Assembly (NCBI GenBank): GCA_964608915.1
Contig: CAZSQA010000019.1
Location: 1-64,000, forward strand
Source: QWQI01 sp964608915
GTDB taxonomy: Bacteria > Planctomycetota > Planctomycetia > Isosphaerales > Isosphaeraceae
Direction: 5' to 3'
Length of the DNA stretch: 64,000 nucleotides
Under the pieces are notes generated by a model. It saw only the letters and a list, made by a program, of their open reading frames with translations. It ran no database searches and was not told the DNA's origin. This document shows positions 1 to 9,428 of the stretch, one piece after another. Position 1 is the stretch's first letter, and each line of letters opens with the position of its first letter. Position numbers and translations under genes: made by a program.

Positions 1-292
1 GTCATTGGATGGCGGATTCGAATCAGGTTTCGAATCAAAAGTGCGAAAGTCGAGTCAATACCATGATACATATCGGGACAACAAGATCTGAAAATCGCCG
101 AGTCGCCGATAATCAAGGCTTGATCGATCCTCGATACTTCCGCCGGAATCCGATCAAAATTGCCGAATACTTGAATTTTATTCGAAAGAAGTAGCACGAC
201 AGATCGTTCCTGCACCCTTTGCGCAGAGAATTTCACTGCCGGCCTCTGTGATCAATATCGCGATTCGCCACTCATCGAATGCGATTATGCCG
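1..292. other. Intergenic, no gene seen
   Basis: I see no convincing gene here. The one 61-codon frame on the plus strand (9-194) has no recognisable domain or ribosome binding site. The stretch is rich in GAATC/GATTC and TCGAA words (for example around 15-40), a pattern shared with several other non-coding stretches in this window. Confidence 0.5.
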
Positions 293-2344
293 TCATTTTT
301 TCACGATTTTCAGGTTCGCAGCCTTCGGTCGCACAATCACTTTGGGCGGCACGGGTTTCGGTTTCGCAGCAGGCTTGACCACGGGTTTCGAAGCCGGTTT
401 GACGACCTGCCTCGGCGCGGGATCATCTTCCTGAATCGTCACTTTCGCCAGGGATTGCCCCAGCTCACCTCGCTCGCTCACGCTCTTGAGGCGCACCTGG
501 AACGACACGTCGCCTTTGAATACCTTGTCACCCTTGATCACGAACCGGATCTGACGCTCGGTCTCGCCAGGCGCGAACGTGATCGGCCCGGTCGGGAACG
601 AGAAATTCTTGCCCGAAACCGCGCTTCCGGCGATCACTTCGTATTCGACCGTGATCGGAACCGTCATCGGGCCGCTCCGGCGAACCACGAAATAGCCGAA
701 ACTGGTGGCCGCGTTGCCTTCCTTGACAGTCATGTCCGATACCGAAATGACATCGTTGTCCGTCCGGTGCCGGCCCAGCGACTGCACCAGACCCGACGGC
801 TGGTAAAGCGACTGCGACGTGATCCCCGTGCCGTCGGCCCGAGGCAGAATATCAGGTGTCGTCGTGAACTGGCCGCCCCATGACGCCCAGGTCATCACAG
901 TGTATGTGCCGACAGGCATGGGCGAATCGGCCGCGGCGAATTCGTCGGTCAGCGTTTCTTTCAACGCTCCGCCCAGGATCGATGCACGACCCTGCACGAA
1001 AATCCGGTCAAGTTTCGAATCGCCGCCCATTTGCAGATCGATCGTCGACCCGGGCCGGCTCGTGAAGTCACCCGTCACCGTGATCGTGCCATAGGGCGAA
1101 AAATCGCCGCTGGGGGTGATCACGCCCGAGTTGTCCAGCGATCCCGCGATCGTGCCTGAACCGCTCAGAACCGTCTTCGGCCCAAGAATCAGAGAACCTT
1201 CGATGCGTGAATCGCCGTCCAGCGAAAGGCTCATGATGCCGTCGATCCTCGTGGTCGACGCAAGTTCCAGCCGTCCGTTGCCTCGCATCAGAATGCGGGC
1301 GTCCGTCGCCTCCGCAGACCCACGTGGCGGTGCGACGTCGATGTTCGTCAGCCCCGGCAGCGAAAGCCGGCTTTTCGCCCCGACGTACCAGGAAAAGCTC
1401 CAGGCCGTCGCCGTGCCGACCGTCACGCTTCGCAGGGCATTCGCCGTGATCGTCGCCCCTGCATCGACCCGGAACCGGCCCCGGTCGATGTTCGAAAGCG
1501 CGGGCAGGTCCAATTTGGTCGACGCTCCGTTGGCTTCCACGAAGGTGCCGCTGGCGTTCGCCCAGGCCGGTGCGACAAACACGCCGCCTTCCAGTACGGT
1601 GACGAGACCGCCGGCATGCGACGCCATCGACGGAACGGCCAGAGTGCCGCCACGCACTGTCATTTCCGACACGTTCGTCGCCCCGGTGACATCCGGCAAG
1701 GTCACTTTCGAGCCGACATTCACGAAAGTCACAATGTTGTCCAGCGTTTTCAGGCCGCTCCACGTGAGCTGACCGCCATCGGCCGCGACGATCAGACCGC
1801 TCATGGCCCGGGAATCGCCGCCCGTGATCGAGAGCCGGGTCGATGCCCCCTGCACGGCCAGCCCGGCATACGAAAGGTCGAGCCCGGCACGGAGGTTCGA
1901 ATCCCCGCCGGTCACTCGGAGCGATGCATCCAGGCCAGCGAATGCGATCGGCAGCGAAGAATCGATCTTCGCGACGACCACGGCCACGTCGATCGTCACG
2001 CTTTTGCCGATCTCGGCAGAGGCGGAAGTGCCGCTCTCGGCCGCGGCCACCGTCCCGATCGTCACCTCGTCGGCAGTCGCTGGCACGGCATTGCCCGACC
2101 AGTTGCGAGCATCGGACCACAGGCCGTTGGCGGCGGCCCCAGTCCACGAAACGATCGCCGGCACGTCGCGGGCTTCGAGCCCGAAACCGCCGAAACCGAA
2201 ACCGCCCCCTGCCCTGAGACCATCACCGAACCCGATGCGGTCGAAAGAATTGCGGCCTCGGCGAGTCGAATTCTTCCGGCGTTTTCCCGCTTGGGAAAAG
2301 AAGCGCTTCAAGGCGGCGAAAAGACGATCGAAGTCGTTCGACAT
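293..2344 (-). CDS. Large surface/secreted protein with passenger-like beta repeats and a Calx-beta domain
   Basis: The 683-residue protein begins with a basic stretch (about 1-35) and a Gly/Phe-rich segment, followed near residue 56 by LEARDVPA, which resembles the planctomycete LEPR-XLL / LEDRxxPA sorting motif. A WTGAAANGLWSDARNW segment follows, typical of autotransporter-like and dockerin-like passengers. The middle (about 100-480) is a Ser/Thr/Gly-rich beta-helix-like repeat region. A Calx-beta domain occupies about 525-635 (motifs SVSDMTVKEGN and FAPGETERQI). The tail is Pro/Lys-rich. An AAGGA lies about 10 nt upstream of the ATG. It is probably exported and cell-surface associated; adhesion or wall structure is an inference. 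No partner gene is adjacent. Confidence 0.75.
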   Translation of the reverse strand: MSNDFDRLFAALKRFFSQAGKRRKNSTRRGRNSFDRIGFGDGLRAGGGFGFGGFGLEARDVPAIVSWTGAAANGLWSDARNWSGNAVPATADEVTIGTVAAAESGTSASAEIGKSVTIDVAVVVAKIDSSLPIAFAGLDASLRVTGGDSNLRAGLDLSYAGLAVQGASTRLSITGGDSRAMSGLIVAADGGQLTWSGLKTLDNIVTFVNVGSKVTLPDVTGATNVSEMTVRGGTLAVPSMASHAGGLVTVLEGGVFVAPAWANASGTFVEANGASTKLDLPALSNIDRGRFRVDAGATITANALRSVTVGTATAWSFSWYVGAKSRLSLPGLTNIDVAPPRGSAEATDARILMRGNGRLELASTTRIDGIMSLSLDGDSRIEGSLILGPKTVLSGSGTIAGSLDNSGVITPSGDFSPYGTITVTGDFTSRPGSTIDLQMGGDSKLDRIFVQGRASILGGALKETLTDEFAAADSPMPVGTYTVMTWASWGGQFTTTPDILPRADGTGITSQSLYQPSGLVQSLGRHRTDNDVISVSDMTVKEGNAATSFGYFVVRRSGPMTVPITVEYEVIAGSAVSGKNFSFPTGPITFAPGETERQIRFVIKGDKVFKGDVSFQVRLKSVSERGELGQSLAKVTIQEDDPAPRQVVKPASKPVVKPAAKPKPVPPKVIVRPKAANLKIVKK

Positions 2345-3115
2345 GGGGGCAGATTCCTTTCTGTCAATCCAGTTGCGTAACGGCCGATCGAAAGCCTTGC
2401 GCTAAAGGCGGTTCGGGCCAGGATCCCGATCGGATCCAGCCCTGGTGCCGCTCATCGGCGGCCAGTTCGATCGTTCGCGGCGTCCGGCACCTTTCCTGGT
2501 TCCGTTCCTCCGCGATTCACCGTCAGATTCCGTACGATGCAGTCGCCACGTAGCCCAATCCCTGAGGTTAATGAGCGATCTCTCAGCAGTTAGGCCGATT
2601 TTGCAGAAAACGGCGAATGCGTCAACCCCAGACAAATCGGAAACAGGGACGGAGATCCCGAAAATCGCAAGAGAACTCACCGTTTCGATGATTGCGGCGA
2701 TCGCCAGACAAGTCAGCATCGAAGGAATCACATATGAAATGATGATTGAGATGTCGCAGTTCGCGACCACTTTGGAATTGGCGGTTTTCATTTCGAAGGC
2801 AGCAGAATCGCCCCACTTCATGGTCGATAAGTGGGCACGCCCTGGTCCTAAATCAAAGCAAACCGATAACTGACTTGAAGATTGCAAATCGAATCGCAGG
2901 CATCGCTTAGATTGAGGCATGATCATCGGATCGACATACCCCGGATCGTTCCACCATCTGGCGGATTTCGCGAGGAATTGGCTATCGTGGTTGAGAACTC
3001 GCCGGCATGGCCATGCGTGCTGGCTGAAGGATTCGGCGGGACGCCTTCGCAATTGGCCCGGGGCCGCACCGGAAAAGCGGCACCTGGACGAACCGGAACT
3101 CGGGAATTCGCAACG
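2345..3115. other. Intergenic, no supported gene
   Basis: This is a 771-base gap between the Calx-beta protein and the ABC exporter. A 142-codon plus-strand frame (2445-2873) is open but has no family resemblance and no clear ribosome binding site, so I do not call it. The opposite strand is open too, as part of a 5.2-kb antisense frame judged to be an artefact. Confidence 0.4.
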
Positions 3116-4111
3116 ATGTCTGACGAAAGCCCGGCCATTGCCGTCGATAACCTCGTCAAAACCTATCCCGGCCGGGAAGGTCCTGTCGAAGCCGTTCGGG
3201 GCCTGAGTCTCGAAATCCAGCGGGGCGAGTGCTTCGGCCTGCTCGGGCCCAACGGGGCAGGCAAGACGACCACGGTCGAAATCCTCGAAGGCCTGAACCA
3301 GGCCACTTCCGGGCGAGTGGAAGTGCTCGGTATGACGTGGGATCGGGACGAAGACCGGTTGCGGGCCCGTATCGGCGTGACTCTCCAGGAAACACGCCTG
3401 CCGGATCATGCCACTGTGTTCGAAATGGCCCGGCTTTTCCGCAGCTTTTACCCCCAGGGAATCGACCCCGGGGAAGTGCTCGAACGAGTCGCCCTTACCG
3501 GCAAGGCAAACTCTTACGTCGAAACGCTTTCGGGCGGCCAGCAGCGGCGTCTGGCGGTGGCTCTGGCACTTGTGGGCGATCCGGAACTGCTGTTCTTCGA
3601 CGAGCCGACTACGGGACTCGATCCGCAGTCGCGCCGGCAGCTCTGGGACGTGATCCGGGAGCTTCAGGGCCGGGGCCGGACAACGGTTCTGACGACTCAC
3701 TACATGGACGAAGCCGAGCGGCTGTGCGACCGTGTGGCGATCGTGGATCAAGGCAAGGTGATCGCTCTGGGAAGCCCGCAAGAGCTGATCTCGCGGCTGG
3801 GCGGCGACCATATCGTCGAATTCGCGGTGGCAGGCCTCAGTCCGGAGCCGGAAACGTTCGCGGATTTGGCTTCGGTACGGACCTCCCGAAGAGAGGCGGA
3901 CGGTTACGCCCTGACCGTCTCCGAGCCGCATCGGACGATTCCGGAACTGCTTGCCCTTCTGTCCGGCCAGGGTCAGGAACTGGCCCGGCTGACGACTCGC
4001 CAGGCGAGCCTGGAAGATGTCTTCGTCTCCCTGACGGGCCGTCACTTGCGTGATGGCGACGAACCCGCCGAAGTCAGCGTCGGCCGTGGCCGAAAAGGCC
4101 GGCGTGGCTGA
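3116..4111 (+). CDS. ABC transporter ATP-binding protein (ABC-2/drug-export type)
   Basis: This 331-residue ATPase probably powers the permease encoded next. It shows Walker A GPNGAGKT (about 44-51), the signature LSGGQ (138-142) followed by QRRLAVALAL, Walker B LLFFDEPTTGLDP (about 158-170), and a switch-region H in LTTHYMDEAE. A C-terminal regulatory extension of about 90 residues ends LEDVFVSLTGR, as usual in DrrA/CcmA-type ATPases. I chose the ATG at 3116 because homologues start just before the AIAVDNLVKTYPG block; the open frame runs further upstream to 2882 with no family-like sequence. The permease starts about 100 bases downstream in the same direction. The substrate is unknown. Confidence 0.9.
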   Translation: MSDESPAIAVDNLVKTYPGREGPVEAVRGLSLEIQRGECFGLLGPNGAGKTTTVEILEGLNQATSGRVEVLGMTWDRDEDRLRARIGVTLQETRLPDHATVFEMARLFRSFYPQGIDPGEVLERVALTGKANSYVETLSGGQQRRLAVALALVGDPELLFFDEPTTGLDPQSRRQLWDVIRELQGRGRTTVLTTHYMDEAERLCDRVAIVDQGKVIALGSPQELISRLGGDHIVEFAVAGLSPEPETFADLASVRTSRREADGYALTVSEPHRTIPELLALLSGQGQELARLTTRQASLEDVFVSLTGRHLRDGDEPAEVSVGRGRKGRRG

Positions 4112-4213
4112 TTGCCCGGAAACGGGCAGGCGATCGACATCGCAACGCCCGTTCGCTACGAAGGTTCGAGCAAGTCTGACTGATCGAATTCCGTATGAGG
4201 AGCGCCGCCAGGC

Positions 4214-5263
4214 ATGGCCCGATACAGCCCCTTTACCGAACTTTACATGGCACGCCTTCGCGAATTCTATCGCCAGCCTTCGCGGCTTTTCTGGGTCTAC
4301 GGCTTTCCGCTGCTGCTGGCTGTCGTACTTGGACTGGCGTTCCGGGGCGGCGGTGAACGCCCAATGCTCCTGGATCTGGTTACGCAAACGGGGAAGTCTG
4401 AGCGAATTGCGGAAGTTTTGCGGTCCATGCCCGGGAAGTTCAAAATTCGCGAGTCGGACAGTCCATCGGCGATGGCTCGACTGAAGGCCGGCAAGACGCC
4501 CGTCGTGATCGAGGCGGGAGAGACGCCGGAATCGGTCGTGTACCATTTCGACCCGACCCGGCCTGAGGCCGTCGCCGTGCGGAGTGCCGTCGACGACACG
4601 CTGCAACGGGCCTTCGGCAGAAAGGATGTCGTTGCAGCACAAGACGTTCCGGTAAACGAGCCAGGTTCCCGGTATATCGATTTCCTGATCCCGGGCCTTC
4701 TGGGCATGAATGCGATGGGTGGCGGCCTGTGGGGGATTGGCTTTTATCTGGTGAATTGCCGTATCGCCAAGCTGCTCAAGAGGTTCAAGGCGACACCGAT
4801 GCCTCGTGCGTCGTTTCTGGGAGCGATTCTGGCTTCGCGGCTGACCTATCTGATTCCGGACGTGGTCGTGCTGATGAGCCTGGGCATGTTCATGTTCGGG
4901 ATGCCGATGCGTGGCAGCTGGGCGACACTGGCTGTCGTCGAGCTGGCCGGTGCTTCGGCGTTCGCGGGTCTGGGGCTGCTCGTCGCGAGCCGGGTGCGGA
5001 CCACTGAGGCCGTGAGCGGGCTGATGAATCTGATCATGTTGCCGATGTGGCTCTTCGGGGGAATTTTCTTTTCGCCCGACGTCTATCCGGACGCCATGCA
5101 GCCTTTGATCCAGGCGCTGCCGCTGACTCAGTTGCTCAGCGCGTTGCGAGCGGTGATTCTGGAGGGTGCGGGCCTTGCCAGTCTCGGGTTCGAACTTGGC
5201 GTTCTGGCTGTCTGGGCCATCGTCACGTTCGTGCTGGCGCTGCGATTCTTTCGCTGGGAGTGA
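4214..5263 (+). CDS. ABC-2 type transporter permease
   Basis: This 349-residue integral membrane protein is the likely partner of the preceding ATPase. The architecture fits ABC2_membrane_3: one N-terminal membrane segment (about 22-37, LFWVYGFPLLLAVVLGLAF), an extracytoplasmic domain of about 120 residues, then five to six membrane segments from about 155 to the C-terminus. A GAGGAG ribosome binding site lies about 12 nt upstream of the ATG. The sequence LMNLIMLPMWLFGGIFF matches the conserved region of ABC-2 permeases. It likely exports a small molecule, lipid or drug, but the sequence does not say which. Confidence 0.85.
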   Translation: MARYSPFTELYMARLREFYRQPSRLFWVYGFPLLLAVVLGLAFRGGGERPMLLDLVTQTGKSERIAEVLRSMPGKFKIRESDSPSAMARLKAGKTPVVIEAGETPESVVYHFDPTRPEAVAVRSAVDDTLQRAFGRKDVVAAQDVPVNEPGSRYIDFLIPGLLGMNAMGGGLWGIGFYLVNCRIAKLLKRFKATPMPRASFLGAILASRLTYLIPDVVVLMSLGMFMFGMPMRGSWATLAVVELAGASAFAGLGLLVASRVRTTEAVSGLMNLIMLPMWLFGGIFFSPDVYPDAMQPLIQALPLTQLLSALRAVILEGAGLASLGFELGVLAVWAIVTFVLALRFFRWE

Positions 5264-5310
5264 TCGCCGCAAGTCGTCCGGTAATAGAAACTTGTCTGCA
5301 AGCAACGACT

Positions 5311-5694
5311 TCAGCGGGAAGACATCCGGTCGAAATCCGGCACGATGCGCACGAATTGTTCGACGATTCTTTTGGCGGCGGGGTCTTCGATCGTCGCCAA
5401 TTTGCGGGCATCGGCGAAGTTGAGCTTCGGATCGGGGAACGGCAGCCGTTCCTCGATCTCCGAAGAGGGCACACAAAGCGTGAAGCCATTGTGAGTTCGG
5501 ACCGAGTCCATGCCGAACTGGCGGAGCGTGTCGAGGTCGCGGTAGAGGGTTCGCGTGCCGACTTCGAGCGTCGACATCAGGGTCGACTTGTCGACCGGCC
5601 CCAAGGCCAGCCGGTGCGCCAGCTTGTGCAATCGTGACAATCGCTCGGGGCTCAGGCCATTCATACGACGCGCCCGGGAACGTTCCATCTTCAT
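5311..5694 (-). CDS. Small HTH (type 11, YafY/DeoR-like) regulator lacking a WYL domain
   Basis: This is a protein of about 127 residues with an N-terminal winged-helix HTH_11 domain (core RLHKLAHRLALGPVDKSTLM, then VGTRTLYRDLDTLRQFGM). YafY-type regulators carry the same HTH followed by a WYL ligand domain. Here only a short tail (PKLNFADARKLATIEDP) remains, so it is either a naturally short regulator or a truncated one. The frame is open back to 5757, but a GGAG motif sits just upstream of two close ATGs (5694 and 5688), so I prefer the shorter form. It is convergent with the ABC permease. The target is unknown. Confidence 0.6.
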   Translation of the reverse strand: MKMERSRARRMNGLSPERLSRLHKLAHRLALGPVDKSTLMSTLEVGTRTLYRDLDTLRQFGMDSVRTHNGFTLCVPSSEIEERLPFPDPKLNFADARKLATIEDPAAKRIVEQFVRIVPDFDRMSSR

Positions 5695-6040
5695 GTGCTC
5701 CGAGTCTTTCCGCCGCCGCAAGTTGCCGGTTTCGCGAAAGGCGAACCGGAAAAACACTCATGAGCCGCCTGCCCATATGACGATTCTGCAAGTTGTGAGG
5801 ATCGTCGCGTTTCTCCGGAACGTACCGTGAACATCGGCAGTGTGCCGAATTCAGGGACGAATGATCCCGGCACTGCGCCGATCGTTCCGAATCATAACAT
5901 TCTGTTGCGAAAATCGGAATCAGATTCCGAATTTCGCACGACTGGATTCGGATTCGATACGGCAGAAGCTTGCAGGGGTCGAGCGCGATCGAGAGCGTCG
6001 GGTCGAGAATGCGGCCGGCACGCATGAGGAGCCAGTGACC
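5695..6040. other. Divergent intergenic region, GAWTC-rich
   Basis: This gap separates the HTH regulator (minus) and the LEPR-type secreted protein (plus), so it must hold promoters for both. No consensus promoter is obvious. From 5885 to 5960 it is dense in GAATC/GATTC words. The tail carries the GAGGAG ribosome binding site (6026-6034) of the next gene. Confidence 0.4.
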
Positions 6041-7612
6041 ATGAGTCGCGATGCGAAGCGTCAGAGGCGGACAGCCTCGGGTATCGGGGTGAATGCTCTG
6101 GAGGACCGGCTGGTCTTGAGCCAGGTCATTCAGGGTGTGGACATCGATGGCGATCAATGGTTCCTGCGCCTGGTCGGTCCCGGGAGCATTCGGGTGATCA
6201 ATCAGCCTGACGGGACGGGCGACCCTGTTCCGCTGGGGACTCCGGCACTGATTCAGTCGATCGAGATCGCCGGGACGGCATCGCTGACTTCGCGTCTGAT
6301 CGGCGAGGTGAAAAAAGCCGACGGTGGCGATGGCCGCGTCTATTTCCAAAGTATGAGCCAGTTCGGCGGCAACAGCCTTGCCGGCACTTCGAACAATGGC
6401 CTTTTCGCGATCGACATCCCGGACTTCTGGCTGGGGATCACGACCACGGCCACGACCGCTCAAACGGCGTCGATTTCCATCGACAACGGCGTGAATACGC
6501 TGCGATTCGGCGGGGCGGATTTCACGGCGAGCTCCGGCGGCGGAATTGCCGCCCCTTCTACGAATTCGCTTTCCGACTCGGTCGTGATTCAACTGGGCAT
6601 ACCGTCCTACCTTGGCTCGAGCATATTCGTGAGCAAGTTCGTGACGGACACGAAGGCGGGCTCCACAGCGGGCAGCCTTGTGCAGGATTCCGTCGTGGTC
6701 GAAGTGATCGGGCGGCTTAACGCCTTCCAGGCTCAGGAGATCGGCGGCACGAGCACGCAGCCCTCGACAGGGTTCATCGGCGGTGGTGGTACTGTCGTGA
6801 AAAGCTCGGGCGAATATCTGGGCCAGGCGATTCAGACTTCGATCGTCGGTGCGATCGGCGAAGTGATGATCAAGGGCAACGCCACGAACTTCGGCGTTCA
6901 GTCGGGCACTTCGATCCGCAGGCTCAACATCGGCGGCGAAACCCGCAGCATCTTCGCCCTGGCGACCAGCGGTATCCGTTATGGCCAGTTCGGCCTGGGT
7001 ATGGACGACGTCACGATTCACACCCATACGATGAGCCGGCTCGAGGCCAATCGAGGCGCCATCGGATCGGAAGTCAAAGTGACCCGGCAGCTCGGTTACT
7101 TCCGCACAGGCGGCGACGTGATCGACTCGACGATCCTTTCCGGCCTCCAGCAGAACCTGACCTCCGAATTCCGGCAGCAGAGCGTGCCGGCGACGGACAC
7201 CCCGGCCGACCTCGGCGGGGCCATCCACGCCCTGATCGGCGGCAGCGTGGTCGATTCGGTCTTCGCGGCCTCCTTCGAACCCTTCGACAGCCAATACGAT
7301 TCTGCCTATGCCATGGCCCTCACCGGCGGCAAGATCGAGGCCAAGGTCACCGGCACGATCGACAATTCCGGCGTCACGCCCGCTCAACCGACCAAGGCGT
7401 TCTACGCCCAGAACGTCGAACAGTCGCGAGGCCCCGTCACTCCCCCGGACGCCCCGAGCATCCCGGCCGATTCGCCGGCCAAGTTCACGAAGAATCCTTC
7501 GGGGAACTACGTCGTCCTGGGCCGGCCGTTCCCGTCGAACAAAAAGATCTCTGCGAAGTTCGCCCTGCCGAACGTGACGCAGTTCCTCAAGAGAACCAAT
7601 CCGATCTTGTGA
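6041..7612 (+). CDS. Secreted planctomycete protein with LEPR-XLL-like N-terminal motif
   Basis: The protein is 523 residues long. A basic N-terminus (MSRDAKRQRR) is followed by ALEDRLVLSQ at about 19-28, matching the planctomycete LEPR-XLL-type N-terminal sorting motif. The remainder is Gly/Ser/Thr-rich and beta-predicted with no catalytic motif I recognise. Repeated phrases such as IGSEV, IGGSVVDS and GEVMIKGNATNFGV suggest a parallel beta-helix. I chose the ATG at 6041 because GAGGAG lies 8-13 nt upstream and homologues begin with the short basic stretch before LEDR; the open frame extends back to 5840 without family-like sequence. It is followed directly by a strong hairpin. A surface structural role is inferred. 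Confidence 0.75.
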   Translation: MSRDAKRQRRTASGIGVNALEDRLVLSQVIQGVDIDGDQWFLRLVGPGSIRVINQPDGTGDPVPLGTPALIQSIEIAGTASLTSRLIGEVKKADGGDGRVYFQSMSQFGGNSLAGTSNNGLFAIDIPDFWLGITTTATTAQTASISIDNGVNTLRFGGADFTASSGGGIAAPSTNSLSDSVVIQLGIPSYLGSSIFVSKFVTDTKAGSTAGSLVQDSVVVEVIGRLNAFQAQEIGGTSTQPSTGFIGGGGTVVKSSGEYLGQAIQTSIVGAIGEVMIKGNATNFGVQSGTSIRRLNIGGETRSIFALATSGIRYGQFGLGMDDVTIHTHTMSRLEANRGAIGSEVKVTRQLGYFRTGGDVIDSTILSGLQQNLTSEFRQQSVPATDTPADLGGAIHALIGGSVVDSVFAASFEPFDSQYDSAYAMALTGGKIEAKVTGTIDNSGVTPAQPTKAFYAQNVEQSRGPVTPPDAPSIPADSPAKFTKNPSGNYVVLGRPFPSNKKISAKFALPNVTQFLKRTNPIL

Positions 7613-7642
7613 CCGACACATCAACCACATTTCCCTAAAAAG

Positions 7643-7673
7643 TCCCGGACCGGCTTAAAATGCCGGTCCGGGA
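7643..7673. terminator. Bidirectional hairpin terminator
   Basis: A perfect 12-bp stem (TCCCGGACCGGC / GCCGGTCCGGGA) with a 7-nt A/T-rich loop lies between the 3' ends of two convergent genes. An A-rich run precedes it and a short T run follows, so it could end transcripts from both sides. Confidence 0.85.
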
Positions 7674-7715
7674 TCGTTTACGCATATCACCCGTTATGGG
7701 CGATCGACAAATTCG

Positions 7716-9188
7716 TCACAACTTGAAGAGTGGCCCGCCGCCTCCAAGGCCACCCTTGAGAGGCACCTTGCGTTCGGGCTTCGGCTTCGGTGGTTCGGCA
7801 GCGGCAGCGGCATCCGCGGCGGCGTCGGCCGCATCGAGGGCCTCTTCTTCACGGGCCGCGATGACGGCCTTCATCGAAAGGCTCACGCGTTGCTGGTCCG
7901 GGTCGATCGAGAGGATCTGAACTTCGACATCCTGACCCGGCTTGACGATATCGTTCACACGACGCACCCGATTCGGCGAAAGTTCGCTGACGTGAACCAG
8001 CCCTTCGACACCGGGGGCCAGTTCGACGAACGCGCCGAACTCCTGAATCCGCGTGACTTTGCCGTTGACCGTCGAACCGACCGAAAAATCGTCGGCCAGC
8101 TTGTCCCACGGCGATTTGACGAGCTGCTTCAGGCCCAGACTGATCCGGTTCTTCTCCGGGTCCATCTTCAGAACCTTCACGCTGACGTGGTCGCCCAGCC
8201 GCACGATGTCTTCAGGCTTTTGTACGCGCGTCCACGCCATATCGCCGATGTGCAGCAGACCGTCCACGCCGCCCAGGTCGACGAAAGCCCCGAATTCGCG
8301 AATGCTGCGCACCACGCCTTCGCGCGTTTGCCCTTCAGCCAGTTCCGCCAGGGTCTTTTCGCGCTGCTCGGCGCGTTCCTGCTCCAGGAAATCACGCCGG
8401 CTGACGACCAGGTTCTTGATCCGGGCGTTCACTTCGGTCACGACGGCCTTGAATTTCTGGCCGAGATAGACCGACGTGTCTTCGACGCGGCCGATTTCGA
8501 TCTGACTGACGGGCAGGAAGCCACGCAGGTTGTTGACGGTCACTTCCAGACCGCCCTTGTTCGTCTTGGCGACTACGGCTTCGACGATCTGGCCCTTTTT
8601 CAGTGTTTCCCAATCCGCGCTGATGGCGGCACCACGGATCGACACGATCAGCAGACCCTCGTTCGGGTCGAACCGCTCGATCGTGACCGGAATTTCGTCG
8701 CCGACGACGTATTCCTTGCCTTCGAGCTGCGAAACGGGCAGGCAGCCTTCGGACTTGCCGCCCATATCCACGAAGACCCAGTCTTTTGAGATCTTGATGA
8801 TCTTGCCCGTTTTGCCTTTATCTTTCGGTTCCTGGGCTTCGTCCGACTTCGCGTCCGTTTTCGCGGCTTCCGCGGCTTTCGGTTTGGGCGTGCCTTTCGG
8901 AACCGGCAGGGCGGCTTCGAGCGTACCGGTGTCATACGCCGTCATAAAGGCGTTCAGCTCCGCCTCGATCTCGTCGTCGAACTGCTTTTTGAGCGGCTTG
9001 GCGACATCGACGGACGACTTCGAGGCGATTTTCGCGTCGATGGCCTGATCGAGAACACGATCGATATCGTCCTGCGACCGTGGGGCCGGGGTGTCATCGT
9101 CCTTCGGCCGGGGTTGCGTTCCGGCTGGAGTCGTCGTGAAACCGGCCACTTGATCGTTAGGCTTGGGAGGCGTGGAAAAGTCGGACAT
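7716..9188 (-). CDS. rpsA: Ribosomal protein S1-like protein with four S1 RNA-binding domains
   Basis: The protein has 490 residues. S1 (OB-fold) domains lie at about 126-185, 199-265, 286-354 and 371-440; the last two carry the classic IREFGAFVDLG / IQEFGAFVEL pattern. The first 125 residues are low-complexity and charged, and the C-terminal 50 are Ala/Pro/Lys/Gly-rich. E. coli S1 has six domains; a four-domain S1 occurs in several other phyla. The likely role is mRNA binding on the 30S subunit. The ATG at 9188 has AGGA about 11 nt upstream; another in-frame start at 9230 lacks one. A shared terminator lies downstream at 7643. Another multi-S1 RNA-binding protein is possible but less likely. 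Confidence 0.85.
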   Translation of the reverse strand: MSDFSTPPKPNDQVAGFTTTPAGTQPRPKDDDTPAPRSQDDIDRVLDQAIDAKIASKSSVDVAKPLKKQFDDEIEAELNAFMTAYDTGTLEAALPVPKGTPKPKAAEAAKTDAKSDEAQEPKDKGKTGKIIKISKDWVFVDMGGKSEGCLPVSQLEGKEYVVGDEIPVTIERFDPNEGLLIVSIRGAAISADWETLKKGQIVEAVVAKTNKGGLEVTVNNLRGFLPVSQIEIGRVEDTSVYLGQKFKAVVTEVNARIKNLVVSRRDFLEQERAEQREKTLAELAEGQTREGVVRSIREFGAFVDLGGVDGLLHIGDMAWTRVQKPEDIVRLGDHVSVKVLKMDPEKNRISLGLKQLVKSPWDKLADDFSVGSTVNGKVTRIQEFGAFVELAPGVEGLVHVSELSPNRVRRVNDIVKPGQDVEVQILSIDPDQQRVSLSMKAVIAAREEEALDAADAAADAAAAAEPPKPKPERKVPLKGGLGGGGPLFKL

Positions 9189-9428
9189 GGGCCGAAATCC
9201 TGATTCGAAAGGCGACAGGGACATACTCACGGCTCGGTGCGTTCGGTTCGGCCGACCTTTCCATGGGTCACGCGCGACCGAAGCGAGCCGGACTGGACAT
9301 TCTGCCTGATTCGAGCCGGTTTCGCCAACTGCATCCGCCTGAAAATTCCGCCCGCCGACTCGGTCGCCGTCACACCCGGCCCCATCGGCGCACTGTCCTG
9401 ATTCCGATCCGGCAGATTCCGCCAGAGT

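Noticed and set aside
2445..2873. A 142-codon plus-strand frame between the Calx-beta gene and the ABC ATPase.
   Set aside because: No family resemblance and no ribosome binding site. It might be real but I cannot support it.
2402..7630. A 5.2-kb antisense open frame (1742 codons, minus strand) across the ABC exporter and the LEPR-type gene.
   Set aside because: The three plus-strand genes beneath it lie in the same reading frame, so their biased codon use keeps one antisense frame free of stops. The translation shows no domain.
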